This document shows, piece after piece, positions 26,775 through 35,348 of a DNA stretch of 64,000 nt. The DNA lies in the NCBI GenBank assembly GCA_963771985.1, contig CAVYVO010000004.1:434001-498000 (forward strand), read 5' to 3'. Each line of letters starts with the position of its first letter. Positions within the stretch are counted from its first letter, which is position 1. The translations under genes and the position numbers were made by a program. Source of the stretch: Trebonia sp963771985. GTDB lineage: Bacteria > Actinomycetota > Actinomycetes > Streptosporangiales > Streptosporangiaceae. The notes under the pieces were generated by a model. That model was not told where the DNA came from, did not search any database, and saw only the letters and a list, made by a program, of their open reading frames with translations.

Positions 26775-27821
26775 ATGACCGACGAGCAGATCGCGGCAGC
26801 CCGTGACGCTGGCATACCGGGAACACCCGCGCCCAGCCAGCACGCGCCCAGCCGGAACCTGGCACTGGAACTCGCCCGGGTGACCGAGGCGGCCGCGATG
26901 GCCGCCGCCCGCTGGGTGGGCCGCGGGGACAAGATCGGTGCCGACGGCGCGGCCGTGAACGCCATGCGCCGACTCATCAACTCGGTGTCGATGCGCGGCG
27001 TGGTGGTGATCGGCGAGGGTGAGAAGGACAACGCCCCGATGCTCTACAACGGCGAGGAGGTCGGCGACGGCACCGGGCCGGCCTGCGATGTCGCCGTCGA
27101 CCCCATCGACGGCACCCGGCTGTGCGCCAACGGCATGCCGAACGCCGTGTCCGTGCTCGCGGTCGCCGAGCGCCGCTCCATGTACGACCCGTCCGCCGTC
27201 TTCTACATGACCAAGCTCGCCACCGGCCCCGAGGCCGCCGGCGTGGTGGACCTCGACGCGCCGCCGGCGGCCAACATCGCCGCCGTGGCCAAGGCAAAGG
27301 GCATCACGCCGCACGATGTCACCGTCGTCATCCTGGACCGGCCCCGGCACGCCGACCTCATCGCCGCCGTCCGGTCCGCCGGCGCCCGGATCCATCTGAT
27401 CACCGACGGCGACGTGGCGGGCGCGATCATGGCGGCGCGCGACGACACCGGCATCGACCTGATGCTCGGCATTGGCGGCACCCCCGAGGGCATTATCGCG
27501 GCCTGCGCGCTGAAGTGCCTCGGCGGCGTGATCCTCGGCAAGCTCGCGCCCCGGGACGACGAGGAGCGCCGCCGCGCGCTCGACGCGGGCCATGACCTGG
27601 ACCGGGTGCTCACCACCGACGACCTGGTCTCCTCGGACGACGTGTTCTTCGCCGCCACCGGGATCACCGACGGCGAGCTGATGGCCGGCGTCCGCTACAA
27701 GCCGGGTGGCGCGACCACCGACTCGCTCGTCATGCGGTCCCGCTCCGGGACGATCAGGTCCATCCGCAGCGAGCACGCGCTCTGGAAGCTGAGCGCGTAC
27801 AGCTCGATCAACTACGACTGA
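26775..27821 (+). CDS. glpX: Class II fructose-1,6-bisphosphatase
   Basis: 348 residues. Gluconeogenic enzyme of the GlpX type, the main FBPase of actinobacteria. Metal-binding motif VAVDPIDGTRL, GEGEKDNAPML, IGGTPEGIIAACALKCLGG, and LVMRSRSGTIR are all present. ATG at 26775 follows GGGGAGGA. A gluconeogenesis role is known for the family; the adjacent DsbA gene has no clear link. Confidence 0.96.
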   Translation: MTDEQIAAARDAGIPGTPAPSQHAPSRNLALELARVTEAAAMAAARWVGRGDKIGADGAAVNAMRRLINSVSMRGVVVIGEGEKDNAPMLYNGEEVGDGTGPACDVAVDPIDGTRLCANGMPNAVSVLAVAERRSMYDPSAVFYMTKLATGPEAAGVVDLDAPPAANIAAVAKAKGITPHDVTVVILDRPRHADLIAAVRSAGARIHLITDGDVAGAIMAARDDTGIDLMLGIGGTPEGIIAACALKCLGGVILGKLAPRDDEERRRALDAGHDLDRVLTTDDLVSSDDVFFAATGITDGELMAGVRYKPGGATTDSLVMRSRSGTIRSIRSEHALWKLSAYSSINYD

Positions 27822-27857
27822 GTCAGCCGGGACAGCGGCGAGCGCCTGGCCCGGCCG

Positions 27858-28457
27858 CTATGACAGGGCCCGCCGCCACCGAGGCAGCCATCGCCGCGGC
27901 CGCGGCGGCGTGCGCACCAGGACTTCGCTCAGGACCAGGTAGCCGCGCACCTCGATCACCGGAACGTCCGTGGCGGCCGGCAGCGACCCGGCCGTCCCGC
28001 CGCGCTGCCGGCCGACGATCTGGGTCCCGTTCATCACGACCTCGACACCGGACGGCACGATCAGCCGCACCCGGCCGAAGAGCGCGTACACGTTGAGCAC
28101 CACGTGCCTGTCCTGCAAGAGCGCCTCGCGCAGGTCGATCACGACCTCGCCGAACACCGCGGAGCAGGTCACGACCGCCGGCACTACCCAGCGGCCGTAG
28201 CGCTCATCGGTGTTGAAGAACGCCGCGATGACCTGCCCGCCGTCCAGCCGGAGCGGCTGCTGGGCGGGCGAGGCCAGGTCCGCGGTCAGCCCCGCCAAGT
28301 CGCCGAGCGTCCGGGCGGAAAGCGCCGCGGTCAACCGCTGGGAATGTTCATCCTGGGTCAGACGACCATCGCTGAGCGCTTCCGTGAGCATGGCGACGAC
28401 CCGCTCGCGGTCGGTGTCCGACGCGCGCAGATCACGAGGAGCGGGCCGTTGAGGCAT
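27858..28457 (-). CDS. DUF1707 protein with LiaF-like C-terminus
   Basis: 199 residues from ATG at 28457. N-terminal DUF1707 (SHOCT-like) domain: RASDTDRERVVAMLTEALSDGRLTQDEHSQRL, then a beta-helical LiaF-like region with AVFGEVVIDLREALLQDRHVVLNVYALFGRVRLIVPSGVEV. No membrane helix. It is common in actinomycetes, near cell-envelope genes in many. Divergent from the glutamine-synthetase-like gene, with 22 bp between starts. Confidence 0.88.
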   Translation of the reverse strand: MPQRPAPRDLRASDTDRERVVAMLTEALSDGRLTQDEHSQRLTAALSARTLGDLAGLTADLASPAQQPLRLDGGQVIAAFFNTDERYGRWVVPAVVTCSAVFGEVVIDLREALLQDRHVVLNVYALFGRVRLIVPSGVEVVMNGTQIVGRQRGGTAGSLPAATDVPVIEVRGYLVLSEVLVRTPPRPRRWLPRWRRALS

Positions 28458-28479
28458 GGTCCGAAGATACCTTTTCCCC

Positions 28480-29812
28480 ATGACAGAGGCATTGCGGCGG
28501 GCCCGCACGGACAGCGTTTCGCTGGTCCGGTTCCTGTACGCCGACCATGGCGGGATCATCCGCGGCAAGGCCGCGTCAACCGCCGTGCTGGCCGAGCGCC
28601 TGGAAAGCGGCATCGGCCACACACGGGCGATGATGGCGATGTCCATGATGGACGAACTGCAGCCGGTCGAGGGAATGGGGCCGGTGGGAGAGGTCCGGAT
28701 CAAGCCGGACCCTAACACTTTCGTCACGCTGCCGTACGCCTTCGGCGCCGCCGCTATGCTCTCCGACCAGGTGAACCCGGACGGCACGCCGTGGGACGGA
28801 TGCGCGCGCACCTTTCTCAAGCAGGCGATCGCCGACTTGGCCACCGAAGGGTACGAACTGCAGGCCTCGTTCGAGCCCGAGTTCACGCTCGGCCGTCGCG
28901 AAGGCAGGCAACTGATCCCGGTAGACGAAAGCTTGTGCTACTCTGCTACCGGTTTTCACCTGGCGCACGACTATACGATCGACCTCGTCGATGCGCTGAA
29001 CAGAACAAGGTCTAGAGGTCGAGCATTACTATCCCGAGCTCGGTCACGGGCAGCAAGAGGTCCCCATCAGGCACGCGGCGGCGCTGCGGGCCGCGGACAA
29101 CCACGTCCTGCTGCGCGAGACCGCGCGGGCCGTGGCGATCCGGCACGGGCTGTGGGCGAGCTTCGCGCCCAAGCCGCTGCCGGACCAGGCAGGCAACGGC
29201 GCCCACCTGCACGCCTCCCTCTGGTCGGACGGTGTCAACGCGTTCGCGGACCCGGCCGGCCAGTTCGGGCTGTCCGCGGTCGGTTACCGTTTCATCGGCG
29301 GGGTGCTCGCCCACCTGCCCGGTCTCGTGGCACTGACCTGCGGGAGCGTCAACAGCTACCGCCGGCTCGCGCCGTCGATGTGGTCAGGCGCCTTCGCCTG
29401 CTTCGGGCTGGACAACCGGGAAGCCGCCGTCAGGATCTGCTCCCCGATCGGCGCGGCCGGCTCGGTCAACCTGGAGCTCAAGCCCTGCGACTCGACCGGC
29501 AACCCCTATCTCGCCCTCGGCGGGTTCATCTACGCGGGGCTGGACGGGATCCGCCGCGAGCTCGATCCGGGCACGCCGCTCTCGGTGGATCCCGCCTCAC
29601 TTTCTTCGTCCGAACGGTCGCGGCTGTCTGTCCAGCGTCTCCCCGCCTCCCTCGGTGCGGCGCTGGACGCCCTGGCGGCCGACTCGGTCCTGATGTCCGC
29701 ACTCGGGCAGCTGCGGAGCACCGCGTACCTCGCGGTCAAGGCCTCCGAGGTCGCCCACTTCGCCGCCCAGGACGCCGCCTACGAGTGCTACCACCACTGG
29801 ATGAAGTTCTAG
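28480..29812 (+). pseudogene. Glutamine-synthetase-like gene with a +1 frameshift
   Basis: The N-terminal part runs from ATG at 28480 (TDSVSLVRFLYADHGGIIRGK, QASFEPEFTL) until about 29010; the remainder continues in another frame to 29812 (NGAHLHASLW, SVNSYRRLAPSMWSGAFACFGLDNREAA, YECYHHWMKF). Removing one A in the AACAAGG at 29005-29010 joins NRTG to LEVEHYYPELGHGQQEVPIRH, as expected for GlnA3/GlnA4-like enzymes that ligate glutamate to amines. So the gene is either newly inactivated or the base is a sequencing error. Family members act in polyamine or amine use. Confidence 0.8.
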
Positions 29813-29822
29813 GCTCTGTTAG

Positions 29823-29854
29823 CCCGGGGGGACGACCCCCCGGACCCCCCGGCT
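29823..29854 (+). repeat. 32-bp G/C-run repeat, copy 1
   Basis: Exact inverted match over 32 bp to 35317-35348. Made of four runs of six G or C, so one strand could form a G-quadruplex. Confidence 0.9.
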
Positions 29855-29933
29855 GCGCTTCGCGCGACTTTGTGCCGGTGGAGACTCCGGACCCCCCGGC
29901 TGCGCTTCGCGCGACTTTGTGCCGGTGGAGACT
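29840..29933. repeat. Two tandem copies of a 47-bp unit
   Basis: 29840-29886 and 29887-29933 are identical 47-bp units lying between the two decaying genes. They follow a G/C-run block that recurs inverted at 35317-35348. Confidence 0.9.
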
Positions 29934-29944
29934 CCGGGGCCTCG

Positions 29945-30545
29945 TCAACTGCCCGCGGTGTGCGTGCCGCCGGCGCGGAAGATCGTCTCCGGCGGCTTGG
30001 CGATGACCGACAGCGGCATCGCCACGTCCTCGAGGGACTTGCCCTCGGCGTCGACGGCGCAGAAGATCGCGATCACACCGCCGGCGATCATCGCGGCCGC
30101 GCCGACCAGGTAGCCGACGAACAGCGAGTTGCGGTCGGTGCCGTTGCCGATCAGGTGGCCGTACCAGTGCGAGCCGAAGGCGCCGAAGAGCTGCGCGATA
30201 GCGAAGAACACGGCGATGGCCTTCGCCCGCACCTCCAGCGGGAACACCTCGCTGACCGTCAGGTAGCCGGCGCTGGCGCCAGCCGAGGCGAAGAAGAAGA
30301 CCACCGTCCAGCAGATCGTCTGCGTGGTCGCGTTCAGGCTGCCGATTGAGGTTAAGCGTGTTATGCAGCGTCAGGTCTGGGCCGACGTTGCTGGCGATGG
30401 TGATTTCCAGCCCGTCGAGGATCCATGCCACCCCGAGTGCTATCACCAGCCTGGTGTGGAATCTCGACCATGGCAACCGGTCGATCCGCGCCGGTATGAG
30501 GCTGCGGATGTTCGGACTGCTCGTCGTCGTTGACGCCGTGGCCAT
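29945..30545 (-). pseudogene. MFS transporter with a large internal deletion
   Basis: The N-terminal piece (from ATG 30545: RLPWSRFHTRLVIALGVAWILDGLEITIASNVGPDL) is the first helix of a sugar/metabolite MFS carrier with a DGLE motif. It joins, in another frame at about 30340, the C-terminal third (IGSLNATTQ, then VFFFASAGASAGYLTVSEVFPLEVRAKAIAVFFAIAQLFGA, ending GGTHTAGS). About 300 residues are missing. It cannot make a working carrier. Confidence 0.8.
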
Positions 30546-30547
30546 TG

Positions 30548-30772
30548 TGCGCTCCTTACTCTGACCCCTCAGTGACCCCTCAGTTCACTGAGTTATCGCG
30601 CGCTTTTCGGCGTCTGCTACCCCGGGCTTCCCTGCGTACACATGACATTCATATAGTTAGCTCTGTGAACGATGTAAGTGCTACTCCCGGCGGCTGGGCG
30701 GCCGAGGAGCGGGCCAAGACGGAGGCGGCGGAGCTGCTCGCGGCGCTGGGCGCGGTCCGCCGCGTCGCACGG
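30548..30772 (+). repeat. 225-bp direct repeat, left copy
   Basis: Near-identical to 32421-32645. It contains the marR promoter, an 8-bp inverted repeat operator (30568-30575 and 30585-30592) and the first 36 codons of marR. Confidence 0.92.
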
Positions 30773-30775
30773 TGA
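30665..30775 (+). pseudogene. marR 5' fragment
   Basis: GTG at 30665 opens VNDVSATPGGWAAEERAKTEAAELL, the same as the intact regulator at 32538, but the frame stops after 36 codons just past the repeat edge. The HTH domain is absent. Confidence 0.85.
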
Positions 30776-30776
30776 C

Positions 30777-31089
30777 CTCGCCGCCGACGATCGCGCCGAA
30801 CGACGCGAGCCGCTCCGTCGTGTTGGCGATCCTCTTCCCGGCCAGAAGAACGCCGCGTCCAAGTCGGCCCGCTCGGCGAGCTTCGCCGCTTGCTTGATGA
30901 GCTGGTCCCTGAGCGGCACGCCATCGGCCGCCTCCTGGATGGCGGTGAGGAACACGAGGATGTCCGTCGCGGACGTACCGTCTCACGGGCTTCCCCGTTC
31001 CGGAGCCGGAAACGGTGAGCGAGCCGATCCACCTGCTGAGCGCGACAGCCCGGGTCACGACGGGGAGTCGAGCGCGAGTTTGGCGGCAT
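30777..31089 (-). pseudogene. Unrecognised gene remnant
   Basis: Minus-strand sequence reads ATDILVFLTAIQEAADGVPLRDQ...AKLAERADLDAAFFW and, in the next frame, GKRIANTTERLASFGAIVGGEV, which joins sensibly after a one-base shift at about 30835. Upstream codons are in yet another frame. I do not recognise the family. It is probably debris from a rearrangement. Confidence 0.35.
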
Positions 31090-31284
31090 CCGGGAGGACA
31101 GCGACGAACTTTACCGGCGTGCGGTGCGGCGCAGCGCCTCTTCGGCGCCCCGGACCCGCCCGGGCATAGGCGCCATCAGCGCGTCTCGACTGGTCGGGAC
31201 GCCAGTACGTGGTTCGCACGGTGCACCACCACCCCGCGCTGACCTTGTCCGCCCGGCGGCCCTTCGGGCCGCTACTCTCGTCGC

Positions 31285-31632
31285 ATGTCCGAGAGTACGA
31301 GCATCATTGGCCGGTGGCGTATCACCGAGATGGACAACTGGGATCAGCAGGCCGTCGATCTGGTCCAGCCCGGCTTCATCGAGTTCGGTGATGACGGCCT
31401 CGGCGGTCTGGGCTTCATCGTGGTGGCGGGAGAACTCGACTGCCGCGACGCGGATCGTGATGGCAGGCCGGGCGTTGAGTTCTCGTGGCAGGGCTCCGAC
31501 GAGGGCGATGACGTGAGCGGCCGCGGCTGGGCCGCGCTCAACCCCGATGGCACGCTCGAGGGCCACATCTACTTCCACCTTGGTGATGATTCCGCGTTCC
31601 GAGCCGAGCGCTTCAACAGAGTCGACCCGTGA
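31285..31632 (+). CDS. Conserved hypothetical protein, acidic
   Basis: 115 residues starting SIIGRWRITEMDNWDQQAVDLVQPGFIEFGDDGLGGLGFI; beta-rich, with no membrane segment, and many Asp/Glu and Gly residues. Similar short proteins are widespread in bacteria and often described as lipocalin-like hypotheticals, but I cannot assign one. It sits inside the 225-bp-repeat-bounded segment, just before the toxin-antitoxin pair. Confidence 0.65.
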   Translation: MSESTSIIGRWRITEMDNWDQQAVDLVQPGFIEFGDDGLGGLGFIVVAGELDCRDADRDGRPGVEFSWQGSDEGDDVSGRGWAALNPDGTLEGHIYFHLGDDSAFRAERFNRVDP

Positions 31633-31725
31633 ACGATCCCACGAGAAGGCCGAGGAGGTCGACGGGCAACGCATACGAGACCTTAATATTGGCCAGAATT
31701 ATGACCGGTTTCTATACTGGCCTCT

Positions 31726-32010
31726 ATGGAGACCATACCTATCACGGAAGCGAAGGCCCGGATCGCCGAACTCGCCGACCGGGTCGCCCGCGAGCACGAT
31801 CACTTCACCATCACCCGCAACGGCCGCGCCGACGTCATGCTGATCTCCGTCGCCGAGTACGAATCCATGCAAGAGACCCTTGACATCCTCAGCGATGACG
31901 AGACACTCGCCGACCTGCGGCAGTCCCGCGAAGACTTCGCCGCCGGCGATACCTTCGACGCCGCGCAGGTCCGCGCCGAACTGGAGCAGCGACGGCGCGG
32001 AACATCGTGA
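31726..32010 (+). CDS. Phd/YefM-family antitoxin
   Basis: 94 residues. METIPITEAKARIAELADRVAREHDHFTITRNGRADVMLISVAEYESMQETL is the classic Phd/YefM DNA-binding N-terminus; the C-terminal part (RAELEQRRRG) would neutralise the toxin. Its stop overlaps the toxin start by 4 bp. The pair lies inside the segment between the 225-bp direct repeats. Confidence 0.92.
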   Translation: METIPITEAKARIAELADRVAREHDHFTITRNGRADVMLISVAEYESMQETLDILSDDETLADLRQSREDFAAGDTFDAAQVRAELEQRRRGTS

Positions 32011-32312
32011 CCGGCGATCCGCAAGCGCCCGGACCAGAGGCCGAACGGCCGTACACCGTCATCTTCTCCAGGCAAGCCCGGCGCAGCCTGCACGAGAACC
32101 TGCCGCTTGACGTCGCTGCCGCTGCCATGGAGACGATCGACGGGCCTCTCGCGACAAGCTCGCACCGGGTCGGCAAGCCACTCGATGAACCCTTCGACGG
32201 CTACCACTCCGCGCGGCGCGGGACTTACCGCATCATCTACCGCATCAACGAGGACAAGCACACCGTGGAGATCCACTCCATCCGGCACCGGCGAGACTCC
32301 TACCGAACCTGA
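32007..32312 (+). CDS. RelE/ParE-family toxin
   Basis: 101 residues with the RelE fold: YTVIFSRQARRSLHENLPLDV, GKPLDEPFDGYHSARRGTYRIIYRINEDKHTVEIHSIRHRRDSY. The C-terminal RRDSYR matches the YefM-RelE type that cuts mRNA at the ribosome. GTG start overlaps the antitoxin stop by 4 bp. Activity not tested by sequence alone. Confidence 0.92.
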   Translation: MTGDPQAPGPEAERPYTVIFSRQARRSLHENLPLDVAAAAMETIDGPLATSSHRVGKPLDEPFDGYHSARRGTYRIIYRINEDKHTVEIHSIRHRRDSYRT

Positions 32313-32440
32313 CCGAGAACCGTCAGGCGTGCGTGAAGCGGAAGCGAGAATGTCTACGGCGCCGGCAAGCCCGGAACGGGATTGTGACATAACTTTGCCG
32401 CGGCTCCCCGTCCCGCATTATGCGCTCCTTACTCTGACCT

Positions 32441-32465
32441 CTCAGTGACCCCTCAGTTCACTGAG
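32441..32465. promoter_or_regulatory. Inverted-repeat operator of marR
   Basis: CTCAGTGA at 32441-32448 and TCACTGAG at 32458-32465 with a 9-bp spacer, ~75 bp upstream of the marR start. The same arms exist at 30568-30592 in the left repeat copy. Suits MarR self-binding. Confidence 0.6.
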
Positions 32466-32524
32466 TTATCGCGCGCTTTCCGGCATCTGCTACCCCGAGG
32501 TTCCTTGCGTACACATGACGTTCA

Positions 32525-32530
32525 TATAGT
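32525..32530 (+). promoter_or_regulatory. -10 element of a probable leaderless marR promoter
   Basis: TATAGT at 32525-32530 is followed after 7 nt by the GTG at 32538, leaving no room for a ribosome binding site, so the mRNA is probably leaderless. Confidence 0.55.
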
Positions 32531-32537
32531 TAGCTCT

Positions 32538-33023
32538 GTGAACGATGTAAGTGCTACTCCCGGCGGCTGGGCGTCCGAGGAGCGGGCCAAGACGGAGGCG
32601 GCGGAGCTGCTCGCGGCGCTGGGCGCGGTCCGCCGCGTCGCACGGCGCGCGGTGCGGCACTCGCCGTACGCCGAGGCGCTCCCGCCGGCGCGCTCGGAAC
32701 TGCTCAGGCTTACCGCCCGCAGGCCAGGTATCAGCGTCGCGGAAGCGGCGCAGGAGCTGCGGCTGGCGCCGAACAGCGTCAGCACGATGGTCAGCAAGCT
32801 CAGCGAGGACGGCCTGCTCAGCCGGGACCGCGCGGCGGCGGACGGCCGCTCGGTCCAGCTGACCGTGACCGCCAAGGGCGCGGCCCGCATCGAGCAGTGG
32901 CGGGACGTCCGGGCCGAGCTGACCGGCCGCGCGCTCGAGCGGCTCGCGCCGCACGACCGGCAGGCGATCACGGCCGCGGTGCCCGCGCTGGCACGGCTGG
33001 CCGAGCGGATGGAGGAGCTGTGA
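32538..33023 (+). CDS. MarR-family transcriptional regulator
   Basis: 161 residues from GTG at 32538. Winged-helix core: ARSELLRLTARRPGISVAEAAQELRLAPNSVSTMVSKLSEDGLLSRDRAAADGRSVQLTVTAKG. It overlaps the ABC ATPase start by 4 bp and likely represses the exporter operon until a ligand binds. Confidence 0.93.
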   Translation: MNDVSATPGGWASEERAKTEAAELLAALGAVRRVARRAVRHSPYAEALPPARSELLRLTARRPGISVAEAAQELRLAPNSVSTMVSKLSEDGLLSRDRAAADGRSVQLTVTAKGAARIEQWRDVRAELTGRALERLAPHDRQAITAAVPALARLAERMEEL

Positions 33024-33865
33024 CCGCTGGCACCACCGAGACAGCTCCCGAGGAGACCGTGACCCACGCGGTCCGCTGCGACGACCTCACTTACCGGTTC
33101 GGCACGCATACGGCGGTGGACCACGTCGACCTGAGCATCGAGCCTGGCGAGATGTTCGGCCTGCTCGGGCCGAATGGCGCGGGGAAGACCACCACGATCC
33201 GCATGCTCACCACGCTGCTCAAGCCCGCGACGGGCAAGGTCAGCGTCTTCGGCATCGACGCGGCGGCGCACCCGATGTGGGTGCGCCGCGTGATCGGCTA
33301 CGTGCCGCAGCTGCTGTCGGCGGACGCGAACCTGACCGGCCTGGAGAACGTGGAGCTGTTCGCCCGGCTCTTCGACGTGCCGCGCAAGTCGCGGAAAGAC
33401 CGGGTAGCGGACGCCCTCGACGCGATGGGGCTGGCCGAGGCGGCGTCACGGCTCGCCGGCACCTACTCCGGCGGCATGATCCGCAGGCTGGAGCTCGCGC
33501 AGGCGCTGGTCAACGCGCCCCGGCTGCTCGTGCTCGACGAGCCTACGGTCGGCCTGGACCCGATCGCCCGCGGCGACGTCTGGGAGTACATCAACCGGCT
33601 CCGCGACGAACACGACATGACCGTGCTGATGACCACTCACTACATGGACGAGGCCGACGCCAACTGCGACCGGGTGGCGCTGATGCACCGCGGCCGGATC
33701 CGGACCACCGGCCGCCCCGCGGACCTGCGCGCCGGGCTGGGCGACGGCGCCACGCTGGACGACGTGTTCCGCCACTACACCGGCGACACCCTGGACAACG
33801 CACCGGAAGAAGGAGGCATCCGTGACGTACGCCGCGCCCGGCGCACCGCCCGCCGCCTCGGTTAG
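33020..33865 (+). CDS. ABC exporter ATP-binding protein (DrrA-like)
   Basis: 281 residues from GTG at 33020. Walker A GPNGAGKTTT, signature YSGGMIRRLELAQAL, Walker B LLVLDEPTVGLDP, H-loop TTHYMDEA. The layout matches daunorubicin-type exporters. Overlaps marR by 4 bp and the permease by 44 bp. Confidence 0.94.
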   Translation: MTAGTTETAPEETVTHAVRCDDLTYRFGTHTAVDHVDLSIEPGEMFGLLGPNGAGKTTTIRMLTTLLKPATGKVSVFGIDAAAHPMWVRRVIGYVPQLLSADANLTGLENVELFARLFDVPRKSRKDRVADALDAMGLAEAASRLAGTYSGGMIRRLELAQALVNAPRLLVLDEPTVGLDPIARGDVWEYINRLRDEHDMTVLMTTHYMDEADANCDRVALMHRGRIRTTGRPADLRAGLGDGATLDDVFRHYTGDTLDNAPEEGGIRDVRRARRTARRLG

Positions 33866-34667
33866 GCCGCCTGTCGTCCGGGACAACCCGGTCGCCGGGC
33901 TGCGCCGCCTCGCCAGCCGGATCGTCACGCTCTGCTGGGTAGAGCTGCGCAAGATCCGGCACGACCGCACCGAGCTGTACACGCGGGCGATCCAGCCGGC
34001 GCTGTGGCTGCTGATCTACGGCGAGGTGTTCACGCGGATCCACGCGATCCCCACCCCGGACCGGATCTCATACCTCGCTTACCTGGCGCCCGGCATCCTG
34101 GCTCAGTCCGCGCTGTTCATCGCCATCTTCTACGGCATCCAGATCATCTGGGAGCGCGACGCCGGCGTGCTGACCAAGCTGATGGTGACGCCGACCCCGA
34201 GGTCCGCGCTGATCACCGGCAAGGCGTTCGCGGCGGGCGTGCGGTCGCTGATCCAGGGCGTGGTCGTCGTGATCATCGCCACGATCCTCGGGGTGTCATT
34301 CACCGCCAACCCGCTCAAGCTGCTCGGCGCCGCGATCGTCCTCGTGCTCGGTTCGGCGTTCTTCTCGTGCCTGTCGATGTCGATCGCCGGCGTCGCGCTC
34401 GCCAGGGACCGGCTGATGGGCATCGGGCAGGCGATCACCATGCCGCTGTTCTTCAGCTCGAGCGCGCTGTACCCGATCGCGGTGATGCCGGGCTGGCTGC
34501 AGGCGATCAGCAAGGTGAACCCGCTCACCTACGAGGTCGAGGCGCTCCGCGGCCTGCTCATCGACACCCCGACGACCCTGTGGCTAGACACCGTGGTCCT
34601 GACAGGCGCCACCCTGGCGAGCATCACCTGCGCCTCCCTCCTCCTCCCCCGCCTAGCCAACCGCTAG
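33822..34667 (+). CDS. ABC-2 exporter permease (DrrB-like)
   Basis: 281 residues from GTG at 33822, within the end of the ATPase gene. Six helices; motifs LYTRAIQPALWLLIYGEVF, YLAYLAPGILAQSALF, RSALITGKAFAAG and MPGWLQAISKVNPLTYEVEALRGLL are typical of the DrrB/NodJ type. Together with the ATPase and MarR it forms a drug-efflux-like operon. Substrate unknown. Confidence 0.93.
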   Translation: MTYAAPGAPPAASVRPPVVRDNPVAGLRRLASRIVTLCWVELRKIRHDRTELYTRAIQPALWLLIYGEVFTRIHAIPTPDRISYLAYLAPGILAQSALFIAIFYGIQIIWERDAGVLTKLMVTPTPRSALITGKAFAAGVRSLIQGVVVVIIATILGVSFTANPLKLLGAAIVLVLGSAFFSCLSMSIAGVALARDRLMGIGQAITMPLFFSSSALYPIAVMPGWLQAISKVNPLTYEVEALRGLLIDTPTTLWLDTVVLTGATLASITCASLLLPRLANR

Positions 34668-34687
34668 CCCCCAGTCCACCCCGCCCC

Positions 34688-34729
34688 AGCACCCAGCACC
34701 CAGCACCCAGCACCCAGCACCCAGCACCC
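34688..34729. repeat. Six tandem copies of a 7-bp unit (AGCACCC)
   Basis: Directly downstream of the permease stop and ending 2 bp before the palindrome at 34731. Copy number probably varies. Confidence 0.9.
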
Positions 34730-34730
34730 A

Positions 34731-34756
34731 CGGTGCCGATTGCGCAATCGGCACCG
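34731..34756. other. Perfect 26-bp palindrome (family member of the 18-bp palindromes)
   Basis: Core TGCCGATTGCGCAATCGGCA, extended symmetrically by three bases on each side. Shares the 14-bp CGATTGCGCAATCG core of the dispersed palindrome family. Placed 64 bp after the permease stop, so it could also end transcription. Confidence 0.85.
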
Positions 34757-34956
34757 CAAGGGCAACGTTCCGGAGCAAGGTGATTGTTCGGCGTGTCCCT
34801 GGGCCGTGATGCGCTTTACTCGCCCTTCGCGGCCAGCCGCCGTGCAGCGATGTCCGGGATGCGGCTTTCGCGCGCGGGGCGCGGCACGGCCGGCCAGTTC
34901 CCCGCGCGCGGGGCAGCGCCCGCCGGGGGCAGACCGGGCGGTGGCTGTCGGTCCGC

Positions 34957-35010
34957 CATCATGGTGGATCGAAGGGCACACCAGAGGGTGCCTTTCGATC
35001 CGCCATGATG
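34957..35010. other. Strong hairpin: 23-bp arms, 8-nt loop
   Basis: Arms 34957-34979 and 34988-35010 pair at 21 of 23 positions. In a gap of nearly 1 kb (34668-35662) with no supported gene. Possible terminator or structural element. Confidence 0.6.
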
Positions 35011-35190
35011 CGTGAGCCTGCCCGGAGGGCCGTTCATGGCACGCGCGTGCCGTCTGCTGAGCGTGCCGCGGGGGCATGGCGGCGGGGAGCGGGGACTTCC
35101 CGTAACGGGTGATAAGGGGGTGGAGCGGGCAGCCTCGCGCTATTACTACGCCGCAAACTCAGCTTGTTCCGGTGTGTTGCCCTAGAGCAG

Positions 35191-35208
35191 GTCGACTGCG
35201 CAATCGAC
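35191..35208. repeat. 18-bp palindrome family member, one mismatch
   Basis: GTCGACTGCGCAATCGAC, preceded by CCTAGAGCAG, which matches the conserved spacer that precedes palindromes at 7.6, 11.1 and 46.8 kb. Confidence 0.8.
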
Positions 35209-35316
35209 CCACTGAGGGGCGGGGCCCCGCACCGGAGGCGGGCAGCGGGGAGCGAAGCGAGCCGCAGCAGAGCCACGCCGAAGGTGGAGGCGCAACCCGG
35301 GCCGCGCCGGAGGGGC

Positions 35317-35348
35317 AGCCGGGGGGTCCGGGGGGTCGTCCCCCCGGG
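35317..35348 (-). repeat. 32-bp G/C-run repeat, copy 2 (inverted)
   Basis: Exact reverse complement of 29823-29854, so two inverted copies lie 5.5 kb apart around the exporter operon and the toxin-antitoxin segment. Confidence 0.9.

Larger units (their letters stand above)
32421..32645 (+). repeat. 225-bp direct repeat, right copy
   Basis: Right copy of 30548-30772. It contains the live marR promoter and start. The 1.87-kb segment from the left copy to this copy carries the gene remnant, hypothetical gene and YefM/RelE pair. Confidence 0.92.

Noticed and set aside
34688..34729. Six 7-bp tandem units as a possible CRISPR or origin iteron array
   Set aside because: Units are far too short with no spacers, and no replication gene is near.
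34816..35037. Small minus-strand ORF MNGPPGRLTHHGG
   Set aside because: Lies across the strong hairpin, has no family resemblance and no ribosome binding site.
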